From Arthrobacter sp. Hiyo4 (lineage in GTDB: Bacteria; Actinomycetota; Actinomycetes; Actinomycetales; Micrococcaceae), in assembly GCA_002370555.1 (NCBI GenBank), contig AP014718.1, forward strand, positions 3,100,001 to 3,164,000: 64,000 nucleotides of DNA, read 5' to 3'. Below the pieces are notes generated by a model that saw only the letters and a program-made list of their open reading frames with translations, was not told the origin of the DNA and did not search any database. The position numbers and the translations under genes were made by a program. Each line of letters starts with the position of its first letter. Position 1 is the first letter of the stretch. Of the stretch, positions 18,616 to 28,767 are shown piece after piece.

Positions 18616-20340
18616 CTATTCAGCTGGCTCGGAAGGAACCAGGAAACCGTCGCTGACCAGGTTCGCGACGTCCTCGAGCAGCGTGGTCCGGAGCGCGTCG
18701 CCGTCGAACCCGTCCTCTCCGGCGAGGCTCCCGCCGAGCAGCGCGGCAAGGGCTCCGATGATCTGGCCGACGGAGAGGTCACCGTCGCAGGCGGAGACAA
18801 ATCCGGCGAGTTCGGTGCTGAGCAGATTGGTCCGGCGCAGGCCAGCGCCCTGGCGCAGCAGGATCACGCCGGGTGCTCGGCGCCGGGGCGCTGATGGCGT
18901 TCCTCGGTGACGTCGTCCGCGACGAGCAGGTGCGCGTCCGCCAGGCTGTTGGCGGCCAGCCAATCGGCACGCTCGACGGCGGCGCCCAGGTAAGGCCCTA
19001 TGGGCTGCTCAATGGGGTACGTGATTTCCTCGAAACGGCTAATGGAGGCGGCGGTCCCTCCGGCGGCCGGCGCAGCCAGATCATCCCGAAGCCGATCCCC
19101 GCCACGTTCCGGGAAGCGAAGTCCGCCAGGTAGGCGGCGTAAGCGTCCCGGTAATGCTTCCGGTCGCGGGATTCGGACGCGTCCTGCAGCCACGTTTCGG
19201 CGTACTGCTCCGGGCCACCTGCTCGCGCTGGATGAACCAGGCATCCGCGTCCGGACCGATCCAGCTCTTGGGCCGCACATACCACTCGGTCCCCGCGGGA
19301 ATTTCCCAGTTGCCCAGCAGCTGCGCGGTGCCGCCCGGGGCCAGGGCACCGGGCAGCGCCGCCACGAGCGAGGACACAATGTCATCCCCGGGCAGCCCGC
19401 CGTCACGGTAGGTGAACTGCCGGGACGCGGCTTCGCCCAGGGTCCGCGGGGTGATGACGAACGGCGGATTGGACACCACCAGTTCGAATTCCTCCCCGGC
19501 CACCGGCGCCAGGAGCGACCCCAGCCGAAGGCTGACCCGGTCCTCCAGGTGTTCCGGGTCCAGGTGCAGGGCCTTGGCATTGAGGAGGAGGTTAAACCGG
19601 GTGAAGGCCAGCGCCCGCTCCGAAATGTCCGTTGCCGTCACGTGCTCGGCGTGGTGCAGGAGGTGGAAGGACTGGATGCCGCAGCCCGTACCCAGGTCCA
19701 GGGCCTTGGCGACGTGGCGTCGGACCGTGGTCTGCACCAGCGTGGTGGACGCCTGCCCGATCCCCAGCACATGGTCGTGGCGCAGCACGCCGGCTTGCTG
19801 GTGCGCGGCGAGGTCGCTGGCCACCCAGAGCTCGGCGCCGCCGCTGCCGTCCTCGTTGGAATCCCAGCCGTACGGCCGCAGATCCGCTTTCGCCTGCAGC
19901 ACGTCCTGCGCCGGCTGATCGGCGGCGGGCAGCTCAGGGCCGGGCCGATCAGGGCCAGGCGCGGGCTCGAGCAGCCCCAGCTCGACCAGGCCGTCCGCCC
20001 GTACTCCCGGCAGGGCGGCGTCGAGCGTTTCCCGCGTCTGCGGTTCCGCCAGGAGCCAGAGACGCACGACGGCGGCGAGCGCCGCGGTCGTCTTCTCACC
20101 GTGCGCAGCCTCACCCTCTGCCGCATCAACCTGAAGGGCGCTTTCGGTGGCCAGCAGCGCCGGGATGATCTGGTCCCGGTTCAGCGCTCGGTAGGCTGAC
20201 TCGCCCAGCAACCCCGCCACGCCGTCGAGCGTGTAATCCACCCGGCGCAGGTCCGCGGCGAGCGCCGTCAGCAGCCCGGGGAGGTCGCTGCGCGGAGCAT
20301 CGGGGGTGTTGCCGGCCAGGAAAAGCGTGGAATCAGTCAC
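18616..20340 (-). CDS. SAM-dependent methyltransferase (NPPF type), frame broken
   Basis: About 575 residues. The N-terminal 180 residues form a poorly characterised helical domain (LLTALAADLRRVDYTLDGVA). Then comes a class I methyltransferase core with motif I ALDLGTGCGIQSFHLLHHAE and motif IV ELVVSNPPFVITPRTLGEAA, the signature of enzymes acting on planar amides or bases. A shift near 19215 restores RPEQYAETWLQDASESRDRK and ASRNVAGIGFGMIWLRRP. A later break restores the C-terminal domain (DDVTEERHQRPG, LVSDGFLVPSEPAE). Related to DUF7059-type methyltransferases; the substrate is unknown. Confidence 0.82.
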
Positions 20341-20379
20341 CGCCCAAGTCTATTGGCGGGCACGCTTCCTCCTGACGGG

Positions 20380-20786
20380 CTACAGGCTCTCCGGGGCGTA
20401 GATCTTCAGGGCAGCCATTAGACGTGCCGCCTCGCGATGTCCTGGGCCTCCGCGCTGTCCCACTTCGTCCTTGTACTGCGTGTGGTCGAAACCGTTGAAC
20501 ATGTCTTCTGCCATGATTTCGCCATGCTTCAGCCACTCCAGATCCCCGGTGAGCGCCTTCGCGGCGTCCGCTTCGTCGTCGAGCACCTGGCTGATCACCG
20601 GCAGGCCAAGCCCCAGCCCGCGCAGGAGCAGGATGCGCTGAGCTGCACGCGCGCGGCCTGGTTGTAGTACCGGTAGCCGTTGTGGCCCGTGCGGCTGGGC
20701 TTGAGCAGGCCGATGTCGTCGTAGTGGCGCAGGGTCCTGCTGGTGGTGCCGGCGATCCGGGCTATGTCCCGGATGGACCAGTCCAG
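20380..20786 (-). CDS. MerR family regulator, TipA-like, frame broken and probably truncated
   Basis: The N-terminal MerR helix-turn-helix reads DWSIRDIARIAGTTSRTLRH then GLLKPSRTGHNGYRYYNQAA. A missing base near 20640 restores QLQRILLLRGLGLGLPVISQ. The start appears to be CTG 20786, five bases after AAGGAGG; no ATG, GTG or TTG is suitably placed. The ligand part (EIMAEDMFNGFDHTQYKDEV) stops short: TipAS domains run about 100 residues further. A neighbouring frame carries SAEAQDIARRHV, which resembles a later TipAS segment, so an internal deletion is likely. Confidence 0.7.
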
Positions 20787-20859
20787 GTGGTCCTCCTTCC
20801 TGCTCTGTTTGCGGGATGGCCCTGACGTTCTGGTCCGGCTGATGGTCCGACGATAAATG

Positions 20860-20874
20860 TTGACGTAGCGTCAA
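20860..20874. promoter_or_regulatory. MerR-type operator/promoter
   Basis: TTGACGTAGCGTCAA is a perfect palindrome. On the minus strand the run reads TTGACCTTGACGCTACGTCA, so a -35 (TTGACC or TTGACG) is embedded in the dyad, as in MerR-family promoters. It lies about 75 bp upstream of the TipA-like start and suggests autoregulation. Confidence 0.65.
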
Positions 20875-20925
20875 GGTCAAGGGCCTGAATCACGGAGCAC
20901 AGATGGAGCCGGGTAAGTTGGAAGC

Positions 20926-21362
20926 ATGGTTCCGTTTCCTTCCTCCATGCCGCGTGTCCTCTCCACTGTGGCTGCAGCAGCCGTCCTCCTGGGCCTCTCT
21001 GCCTGCGCGCAGCAGCTCTCGGTGGAGAACGCCGATGTGCCGGCCTGGAAAGCCACGGCGATGCCGTCGGCCAGCGGCATCGTTGCCGAGGATTCCGGCA
21101 AGATTCTCAACGCCCAGCCCATTGACCATACGGAGAACGTGCCGGCAGGCAAGTACACGCTGACACTCGTCTGCGAAGGCGGCGGCAAGGCCTTCCTTGC
21201 AGTGCGGTCCGGCGGCAAGGAACTCGCCGACCTCGGGCCGCCTGCTACGGCGCGCGGGAGTCCATCAAGATCACTCTCCCGGACTCCGGGCCGCTGCAGC
21301 TAAGCGCCTCCAGCGTCGACGCACCGCTGATCTACGCCTACCAGCTGGTCACCGCGGGCTAG
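20926..21362 (+). CDS. small secreted lipoprotein, frame broken
   Basis: A signal peptide with a lipobox is plain: MPRVLSTVAAAAVLLGLSAC, with the modified Cys in LSAC. The mature part contains PIDHTENVPAGKYTLTLVCE and GGGKAFLAVRSGGKELADLG. A missing base near 21240 restores CYGARESIKITLPDSGPLQL, ending YAYQLVTAG at 21362. About 145 residues, anchored outside the membrane. The start may be 20926 or the later ATG 20947. Family not recognised. It resembles the next gene in layout (GxYxLxLVC then a beta-rich tail), so the two may be paralogues. Confidence 0.75.
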
Positions 21363-21493
21363 TCCCTTCGAATCCACCGTGCGGCTCACCGCCGGACGGC
21401 TGACGGCTACGCTGGCGCCCACCCCCTGACCGGCACACCCCCTCACTTTCCCGAGGCTCTGGATTGGGGTCCCTGCCGGGCATAGAGTCGGAG

Positions 21494-22086
21494 TATGCCC
21501 GCAACGCAGGGGCTCCGCCGCCCCGCAGGGCGGTACTTCATCCGGGCTCCTGCCCGTCCCGGTCAGTCTCCGTGCGCACCCGGGTGAGGGCCGCCGTCGT
21601 ATTCTGGACGGCGGGCGCACTCGTGGCCGGAACTGCGCTGGCCGGATGTGAATACACGTATGACGAAGGGTGGCGTCCCGCCGAGGCCCCGGCCGCGCCG
21701 GAGGTAACCGAGCCGGGCCGCGCGCTGAGCTGTGGCGGAACGATCCCGTCAGCGAGGCTGAAATGGAGGCCTGGCTGACGGAGTCCCAGGTGGGGCCCGG
21801 CCTGCAGGTGGCGCACAGGACGTTCGGCCTGTTGCGCGCGGAGGAAGTCCGAACGGACGCCACGGAGCCCCTCACGGCCGGAACCTACGTCCTGGTGCTG
21901 GTGTGCCGGAGCCAGCGGCGCGTCGACTTCAAAGTGCGCAATGACGAATTCACCATGGTGGACCTCAGCCTCCGCTGCGGATCACGGCGCGAAAGCGTGA
22001 TCTACCTGTCCACGGAAACGGTGCTGCATTTCCAGGTCGAAGCGCAGTCCCCCGCCAATTTCGCCTACCGGCTGGCCCGGCTCTGA
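21494..22086 (+). CDS. small lipoprotein, paralogue-like of preceding gene, frame broken
   Basis: A hydrophobic leader with lipobox (AAVVFWTAGALVAGTALAGC) is followed by EYTYDEGWRPAEAPAAPEVT. A missing base near 21735 joins AELWRNDPVSEAEMEAWLTE and the beta-rich part AGTYVLVLVCRSQRRVDFKV, ending ANFAYRLARL. The AGxYxLxLVC motif parallels AGKYTLTLVCE in the gene upstream. The start is unresolved: ATG 21494 needs another missing base, while GTG 21572 is in frame but lacks a ribosome site. Function unknown. Confidence 0.6.
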
Positions 22087-22138
22087 ACTGTTGTGCCTGC
22101 CGGCTCTGATCCCGGCCGCACCGTTCAGGCCACGCAAC

Positions 22139-23031
22139 TCAGGCCGCGCAGCCTTCGGGACAGCGCAGCGTCTCCGGGGTGGCGGCACACTCGGCACAAT
22201 ACAAGGTCAGCGTGCGGCAGCTCGGGTTGGAACAGTTCTCGAACTTGCTGGTGGGCGCGGCACAGCGGACGCACTCCCCGATGGTTTTGGCGTCCTCGCT
22301 GAATTCCAGGTGCATGCGCTTGTCGAACACGTAGAGCGAGCCTTCCCAGAGGCCCTGGTCCTTGAACGTTTCGCCGTAGCGGACAATGCCGCCGTCGAGC
22401 TGGTACACCTGCTTGAAACCGCGGTTCACCATCAGGCTGGAGAGCACCTCGCAGCGGATGCCGCCGGTGCAGTAGGTGACCACCGGTTTGTCCTTGAGGG
22501 CGTCGTACTTGCCGGAGTCGAGCTCCTTAATGAAATCGTGGGTGGTGGCCACGTCAGGGACGATCGCGTCCTTGAACTTGCCGATCTGGGCTTCGAAGGC
22601 GTTGCGGCCGTCGAAGAACACCACGTCCTCGCCGGCCTGCTTCGTGGCTTCCACCAGTTCGTGGAGTTCTTCGGGCAACAGGTGGGTGCCGCCGCCCACC
22701 ACGCCGTGCTCGTCCACCTTGAGTTCGCCGGGCGCGCCGAACGAGACGATCTCGTCCCGGACCTTAACGCTCAGCCGCGGGAAGTCCTCCGCGCCGCCGT
22801 CGGACCATTTCACGTCGATGCCGTGGAAGCCTTTGTATTCGCGTGTGGTCTTCACGTACTGCTTGACGGCGCGGATCTCGCCGCCCACCGTGGCGTTGAT
22901 GCCGTCCTTGGAAAGGAGGATGCGTCCGGTCAGCCCGAGTTTTTCGCACAGGGCACGCTGCCAGAGCCGCACCGCGTCCGGATCAGCGATGGGGTAAAGC
23001 CGTAAAAGAGCACAATTCGGTTCAAAGCCAC
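22139..23031 (-). CDS. trhO: tRNA uridine(34) hydroxylase TrhO, rhodanese family, frame broken
   Basis: Oxygen-dependent 5-hydroxylation of U34 in certain tRNAs. It starts at GTG 23031 ([14 protein letters not shown]); a missing C near 22995 restores [20 protein letters not shown]. The TrhO N-terminal domain ([20 protein letters not shown]) precedes a rhodanese domain with the active Cys in [18 protein letters not shown]. The C-terminus has a Cys-rich zinc-like region ([26 protein letters not shown]). About 297 residues. Confidence 0.92.
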
Positions 23032-23051
23032 GTATTTAAGGGTACTGGGTT

Positions 23052-23082
23052 GCCGGGCACCGGGCCCGCCCGGTGCCCGGGC
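23052..23082. terminator. GC-rich hairpin
   Basis: GCCGGGCACCGGG pairs with CCCGGTGCCCGGGC around a 4-base loop, a near-perfect 13-bp stem between the membrane protein gene (ending 23131) and trhO (starting 23031). No U-run follows; likely a terminator of the upstream gene. Confidence 0.6.
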
Positions 23083-23130
23083 TAAGGCCTGCGCCGCTGC
23101 GATGGCGGCGTCGCGCCTGTTCAGGGCGGT

Positions 23131-23532
23131 TTAGGCCGCCCGGTATCCCCGAACGACGGCGGCGAAAGGCACCGCGGTCGCCGTCACGGCAGCCGCGAAA
23201 GCATCAGCGCCATTGTTGAGGGCGAGTTTTGCCGCACCGTCACCAACGAGGCACGGCACCACAAACAGGACCAGCGCGGTGAGAAGCCCACCGGCCGCTG
23301 CACTCCTGCGGGCTCGGAGCGTGATCCCAGAAAGTCCAGCGGGCGCTGCGAATTCCGGTGCCGCCCACCATGGCCCCCAGCGGGACGAGCCCGCAGGCAA
23401 GCCAGGCCAGTAGCCCACGCCTGTGGCGGTCTCCCGATACTTGGCGCCGCCCACCATGGCCACCATTAGGGCGACACAGACCAGCAGGGGCAGCGCAAAA
23501 GTGCTCTTGGACGGCTTCTTGGTGGCGGGCAC
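23131..23532 (-). CDS. small membrane protein, hypothetical
   Basis: 133 residues in one open frame. The N-terminus MPATKKPSKSTFALPLLVCV leads into a transmembrane helix, and a second hydrophobic stretch is ALVLFVVPCLVGDGA. The middle (about 23290-23410) reads more convincingly in another frame (LACGLVPLGAMVGGTGIRSA), so two compensating breaks may distort it. No family recognised. Confidence 0.55.
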   Translation of the reverse strand: MPATKKPSKSTFALPLLVCVALMVAMVGGAKYRETATGVGYWPGLPAGSSRWGPWWAAPEFAAPAGLSGITLRARRSAAAGGLLTALVLFVVPCLVGDGAAKLALNNGADAFAAAVTATAVPFAAVVRGYRAA

Positions 23533-23626
23533 GCCGTCAGTCTTGGCTGGTCACGATTGCATAAGCAAGTCACATCGGGGCAGCCGACCCCTGTTGCTTG
23601 TGTCGGGGCTGGAATACCCTCATGAC

Positions 23627-24318
23627 ATGAGTCTGGACGCCTTGGTTGAAGACATCACACGCCTTCTTGAAGTCTGGGTAGCTGGCTGGGCCGGCTGCCG
23701 CGGTTACCACACCTCAGTTGAGGGCCGCTTCCCGCTGCACTGCGGGCCGACACCACCGGGGAGTGGGAATACTTCGCCCATGACCCCTCCGAGAACGAGT
23801 TCGCTGCCCTGGCTGCGAAGACCGCCGAGGCCCCGGCCAGGGTCCTGACCATCCTTACCGATGATGTTGCCCGCTTCAGTGCACTGGCTCAAAAAAACGG
23901 GCTGAACGTCACGTCCGCATCGCAGGCCATGATGATTGTGGACATGGCCACGCAGGATACGGAAGATCCGTGGCTCTCCGACGACGAATTGAAGCTGGTC
24001 ACCTCCCAGCTCGACGGCGTCCACCACGCCGTGGTCCGCTCGGGTGACACGGTAGCGGCGAGCGGCAGGGTTTTTGTGGTGGGCGAGACTGCGGTGTTCG
24101 ACAAGATTGTGGTCCAACCCGCGTTCCAGCGCCGCGGCCTGGGCAGCTTCATCATGAAGGCCCTTGCGGCGCAGGCCATCGGACCGGATGTGGAGAACGG
24201 CCTGCTGCTGGCCTCGATCGACGGCCAGAAGCTGTATTCCCACCTGGGCTGGTCAACTGTTTGCCGCGTACTGATGTTGTCCACGTCCGACGAAGGCGCA
24301 GACCTTTCCGTGGGGTGA
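23627..24318 (+). CDS. GNAT family N-acetyltransferase, frame broken
   Basis: From ATG 23627 (MSLDALVEDITRLLEVWVAG), a break near 23745 leads to ENEFAALAAKTAEAP and then the intact second half. The acetyl-CoA-binding motif A is IVVQPAFQRRGLGSFIMKAL, preceded by beta-strands VRSGDTVAASGRVFVVGETA and followed by LLLASIDGQKLYSHLGWST. About 231 residues: an N-terminal half of unclear role plus one GNAT fold. The substrate is unknown. Confidence 0.8.
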
Positions 24319-24345
24319 TTTTTCCCCGGGTGAAAGAATGTTTGG

Positions 24346-26773
24346 GTGAACCCCCATGACTCCCTGATTCCTTTGCTGGGCCGAGGCCCGGACCCGGAGC
24401 AGTTGCGTCATGTCCGCACCATCCCGGCCCGGCAGGCAGTCCACGAACCGTGGCCAACGTGGGCACATCCGGATCTCGTGGCCGCTTATGGCTCACTGGG
24501 CATCCACGAGCCGTACCGGCACCAGATCCAGGCCGCCAACCTGGCCCACGGCGGAGAGCACGTGGTCATCGCCACCGGCACAGCCTCCGGAAAGTCCCTG
24601 GCCTACCAACTGCCGGCGCTTGACGCCATCCACCGCTCCGAACTGCGCGTCCTGTCCGAACCGGGAAAGATCCACGACGACGGCGCCGTGACGCTCTATC
24701 TCTCCCCCACGAAGGCACTCGCTGCCGACCAGCTCGCAGCCATCCGTTCCCTGGGTCTGCCCACCGTACGGGCCGAGACGTACGACGGCGATACCGACCC
24801 CGCGTCCCGCCGGTGGATCCGGGACCACGCCAACTTCATCCTGGCGAATCCGGACATGCTCCACTTCGGCATCCTTCCCAATCATGCTTGGTGGGCCAGC
24901 TTCTTCCGGCGGCTGCGGTACGTGATCGTGGATGAGGCCCACAGCTACCGCGGGGTCTTCGGCTCGCACGTGGCCAACCTGATGCGCCGGCTGCGACGCA
25001 TCTGCGAATATTACGGCGCCGGGACTGCCCACCCCGGTCCGGTGTTCATCGCCGCGTCTGCCACGGCATCTGAGCCAGGCACATCGTTCGGCCGCCTGAT
25101 CGGGGCGCCGGTCCGGGCCGTTGCCGAGGACTGCTCGCCGCACGGTTCCACCACCGTGGCTTTCTGGGAACCTGCCCTGACCGAGCTCAAAGGCGAGAAC
25201 GGCGCCAGGGAACGCCGCACCGCCGTTGCCGAAACGGCCGATCTGCTGGCGAACCTGGTTGCGTCCCGCATCCGTACCATCGCCTTCATCAAGTCCCGCC
25301 GCGGAGCGGAGACAATCGCTTCGATCACCAAGCGCCTCCTGGACGAGGTGGACCCCAGCCTGCCCCAACGCGTGGCCGCCTACCGTTCCGGCTACCTTCC
25401 GGAAGAACGCCGGGCCCTGGAAAAGGCCCTCCGCTCCGGCGAACTGCTTGGTGTCTCCAGCACATCCGCCCTTGAACTGGGCATCGACATTTCCGGGCTG
25501 GATGCCGTCCTGGTGGCGGGCTGGCCAGGCACCAGGGCGTCGCTCTTCCAGCAGATCGGCCGGGCCGGGCGCGCGGGCCAGGATGCAATTGCCGCGTTTG
25601 TGGCCAGCGATGATCCGCTCGACACCTACCTGGTGAACCATCCCGAGGCGATTTTCGACGTGTCGGTGGAGGCCACCGTCTTTGATCCCTCCAATCCCTA
25701 CGTGCTGGGACCCATCTTTGTGCCGCCGCCGCGGAGCTTCCGCTGGGTGTGGCTGAGCTGGGCTTGTTCGGCGGCACGACAGAGAAGCTGTTGGGGCAGC
25801 TCGTGGCGCAGGGCTATTTGCGCCGCCGGCCGGCGGGCTGGTTCTGGACGCACTCCCAGAGCGCTGCGGCCATGGTGAACCTTCGTGCCGACGGAGGCGG
25901 ACCGGTGAGCATCGTTGACGCCGACACCGGGTCCCTGCTCGGGACCATGGATTCGCCCCAGACGCACTACCAGGCGCACACAGGTGCCATCTACGTACAC
26001 CAGGGCGACAGCTATGTGGTGGAGGACCTGAACGAAGACGACCACTGCGTGGTGGTCCGGCGCGCCAACCCCGACTACTACACAACGGCTCGGGACGTGA
26101 CCCAGATCGAAGTGCTCGAGACACTTCGGACTGAGCACTGGGGCGATGTTGCCTTGCACTTCGGCGATGTGAAAGTGACAACGCAGGTGGTTTCCTTTCA
26201 GCGCAAGGCCCTGATTTCGAACGAAATCCTGGGCGAGGAGCCGCTGGAGCTGGGCGCCCGGGACCTGTTCACGAAGGCCGTCTGGTTTGTGGTTGAGAAC
26301 CGTTCGCTGACGGGCGCCGGGCTCATCGCGGCGCAGTTCCCGGGGGCCCTGCACGCCGCCGAGCACGCAGCGATCGGCCTCCTGCCCTTGGTGGCCTCCA
26401 GCGACCGCTGGGACATCGGCGGTGTGTCCACCGCCATCCACGCTGACACAGGCGTGCCCACCATCTTTGTGTACGACGGCCACCCCGGCGGTGCCGGCTT
26501 TGCCGAACGCGGCTTCGACAAGGCAAAGGTGTGGCTCTCGGCGACGCGCGACGCCATCAAGGCCTGCGAATGCGAGTCGGGCTGCCCGTCCTGCGTCCAG
26601 TCCCCAAATGTGGGAACAAGAACAATCCGCTGGACAAGGCTGCCGCCGTCACGCTCATCGACGTCCTCCTCAAGGACGCGCGCGAAATGCCTCTCCGCAG
26701 TGCGGAATTCCTGGCGAGCACGGAACCGTTCAGCACCACAGCCGCTCACGGCGGCGGTCCGGCCCGCGACTGA
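24346..26773 (+). CDS. DEAD/DEAH-box helicase with DUF1998, MrfA/Hrq1-like, frame broken
   Basis: Superfamily 2 DNA helicase of the MrfA/SftH/Hrq1 group; MrfA acts in mitomycin repair in Bacillus. It starts at GTG 24346. Motif I is IATGTASGKSLAYQLPALDA, motif II VDEAHSYRG, motif III SATASEPG, and motif VI FQQIGRAGRAGQDA. A break near 25738 restores LPLGVAELGLFGGTTEKLLG. The C-terminal DUF1998 carries four cysteines, CECESGCPSCVQSP and KCGNKNN, joined by a break near 26610. About 809 residues. In mycobacteria the same helicase neighbours the Tad-like genes, as it does here. Confidence 0.92.
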
Positions 26774-27105
26774 CCGGTTGCGGCGCCAACCAGTGTGCGT
26801 GCATTCAGTTCCGTTCGGACCATGACGGTCTGGCCGACCCCTTCCGTACAGCTGACGAGTGCCGCCTCATGGCGGGCTGCTACCTCGGCGGCCACCGTGC
26901 AGGGGTCTCCGGACGTGATCCCGCGCAGGGCATCGGCCGCGGCAAGGGCAGCGAGGTCCGCCGCTGCCGCCGCCCTGCTGGCCATCACCGCGGACTGTGC
27001 GAACAACAACATCAGGGCCATCGCCATGATGACCACCAATGCAAGCCCAGCAGCCAGCGCTGTTCCCGAACCGCGCTCCGGATTATCCCGCGATTGCCTG
27101 TTCAC
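26746..27105 (-). CDS. TadE/TadG-like secreted protein, Rv3654c family
   Basis: 119 residues from GTG 27105, seven bases after GGAGG. It begins VNRQSRDNPERGSGTALAAG, one transmembrane helix LALVVIMAMALMLLFAQSAV, then ASRAAAAADLAALAAADALR, the Ala-rich amphipathic pattern of the helicase/secretion-neighbourhood TadE-like family. The C-terminus overlaps the helicase end, tail to tail, by 28 bp. Last gene of the Tad operon; presumed pseudopilin or assembly factor. Confidence 0.8.
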   Translation of the reverse strand: MNRQSRDNPERGSGTALAAGLALVVIMAMALMLLFAQSAVMASRAAAAADLAALAAADALRGITSGDPCTVAAEVAARHEAALVSCTEGVGQTVMVRTELNARTLVGAATGQSRAGPPP

Positions 27106-27476
27106 GACGGCGCCTCCTCCGGGGCCCGGCCGGCTCCAACCCCGGATTGGCCGCGGCAGCTGGCGTTTCGCTCCGCGTGGTGGCCTTGGCCGTGAGCGTC
27201 CAGGGCACAGTTGCCCCAGCGGCCCGCCCACAGCGTCGGCCACCGCAACGCTGAGCACTCACCTTCAGTGCCGACGGACGCCGTTGCCGACGTCCCCGCC
27301 AAGGTCCTGACGATCCCCTGCACTGCGGCCGCGTCCTCGCCGCGGGCCAGCGCCCTGGCGCCGGCCCGCGCCGCCTCCTCAAGCCTGAGCTGCGTGACGC
27401 CCGCGGAGGCTCCCGCCAGGAGCAGTGCGAGGAGCAGCAGGACTGCCGGCAGCGCTACCGCGAACTCTGCGGTCAC
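27083..27476 (-). CDS. TadE-like pseudopilin, Rv3655c family, frame broken
   Basis: The N-terminal hydrophobic helix with the TadE glutamate (VTAEFAVALPAVLLLLALLL) is followed by LEEAARAGARALARGEDAAA and TASVGTEGE. Two breaks restore VADAVGGPLGQL and then PWTLTAKATTRSETPAAAAN, ending RRREQAIAG at 27083 and overlapping the next gene start by 23 bp. The start used here is GTG 27476. The frame may begin further upstream at ATG 27594 (MTGAAAVAAAG) with one more missing base. About 131 residues. Confidence 0.75.
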
Positions 27477-27624
27477 GGCGCCGTGGGCATTCCCGGCCCG
27501 CGGCGCCAGCGACGGAACGCCGCCGCCGGTCCCAGCGCCACACGGCTTTCCACGCCCTGGTTCCGGCAGCGGCCACAGCGGCTGCTCCGGTCATCAGCCC
27601 GTGGCAGCGATGCCGGCGGCAGAC

Positions 27625-27986
27625 TCACGGCAAGGCCAGCGCCGTGCGGATGAGGTTCAGCAGGAATCCGCGCACTTCGTCGCTGCGGAGAATGAAGACG
27701 AGAAGTCCGGCGAAGCCAACCGCAGCAAGGGTGGCTATGGCATATTCGGCGGTCGCCATTCCGGCCTCTGAAGCTGTGAACCGGGGCCGGCGCTTTTTCG
27801 CCGCGCTGGCACCGGGGTAAAGCTCCACGACGTTGCCAGCGGCTTCTGGGGCCTCCTCCCGTTGGCAGGTACACGCGTCCAGTCCTGCATTGGCATGTAC
27901 TACGGAGTCCCCTGCGGGGTACCCGCCTCTCCCGTGCTGAGCTCCGGCGCAGGGGCGGCGGAAAGGCTGTTTTGGATGATGGTCAT
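27625..27986 (-). CDS. DUF4244 protein, Flp-pilin-like, frame broken
   Basis: From ATG 27986 the frame reads MTIIQNSLSAAPAPELSTGE. A missing base near 27917 restores GDSVVHANAGLDACTCQREE and leads to the pilin-like part: ASEAGMATAEYAIATLAAVG, FAGLLVFILRSDEVRGFLLN, ending TALALP. GMATAEYA matches the prepilin cleavage context G/xxxxE of Flp-type pilins (Rv3656c family). About 120 residues. The conservative alternative is GTG 27828, giving 67 residues. Probably the major or minor pilin of the Tad system. Confidence 0.75.
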
Positions 27987-28159
27987 GGTGACGGTTTCCC
28001 TTCTGTGCTCCGGCCGAGTTGCCGGCTGATTTCGACTCTTCCCGGCTCCGCAGATCTCGGTAAGTGCAAACATTCCGTAAGTGGATAAGCGCCGCTTTGA
28101 GCGGATTGTGGAGGACGGGACGGGGTGTGGAGGAATGGACCGTAGCTCAAATCCCGCGG

Positions 28160-28767
28160 TCAGGACCCGGACGGCACCAGTGCCAGCAGGACCGGGACTA
28201 CGCCCAGGCAGATGAAGGCCGGGAGCGAACACAGGCCCAGCGGAATGACCAGCTTCACGCCGAGCGAGGCCGCCCGCTTCTCCGCAGCGCGGAATCTTTC
28301 CCGGCGCAACCGCGCGGCCTGTGCGTACAGGATGGCCGACGACGGCGCTCCGGTCAGGGCGGCGAATCCCAGTGCGTCACGCAATTCCAGGATTTCAGGA
28401 AGACGGACTTCGGAACTGCGCCAGGCTATGTCCCAGTCGGCTCCGATGGCGAGCGCAGACACCACCGGACGCAGCGCCTTGCCGTAGTCCGCGGAGGCCG
28501 AGGCCGCGACGAGTTCCAGGGACCGGCCGATGCCCGACCCCGCGTCCAGCATCGCGGCCACCAGCTCAAGCATCATGGCCGTGTCACGCAATCCGTGAAG
28601 GCGGCCGCCTTGAGTGAGTGCTTCATCGGCCCCCTGCGGCCCGGCGCCCGCGTCCCCCGGAGTCTGAGCAGTCGCTTTCGGACCCGGCTTGGCTGCGAAA
28701 GGGCAAGGCAGGCGGCGGCAGCCAGGACAACGGCCAAGGCAAGCCCCGGCACGAGAATGTCCGTCAT
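28160..28767 (-). CDS. tadC: type II secretion system F family protein, TadC-like, frame broken
   Basis: Inner-membrane platform protein of the Tad apparatus. ATG 28767 overlaps the preceding stop (ATGA). It starts MTDILVPGLALAVVLAAAAC; a break near 28620 leads to DTAMMLELVAAMLDAGSGIG, IGADWDIAWRSSEVRLPEIL and the final helices VKLVIPLGLCSLPAFICLGV then VPVLLALVPSGS. About 203 residues, one T2SSF domain. Confidence 0.82.
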
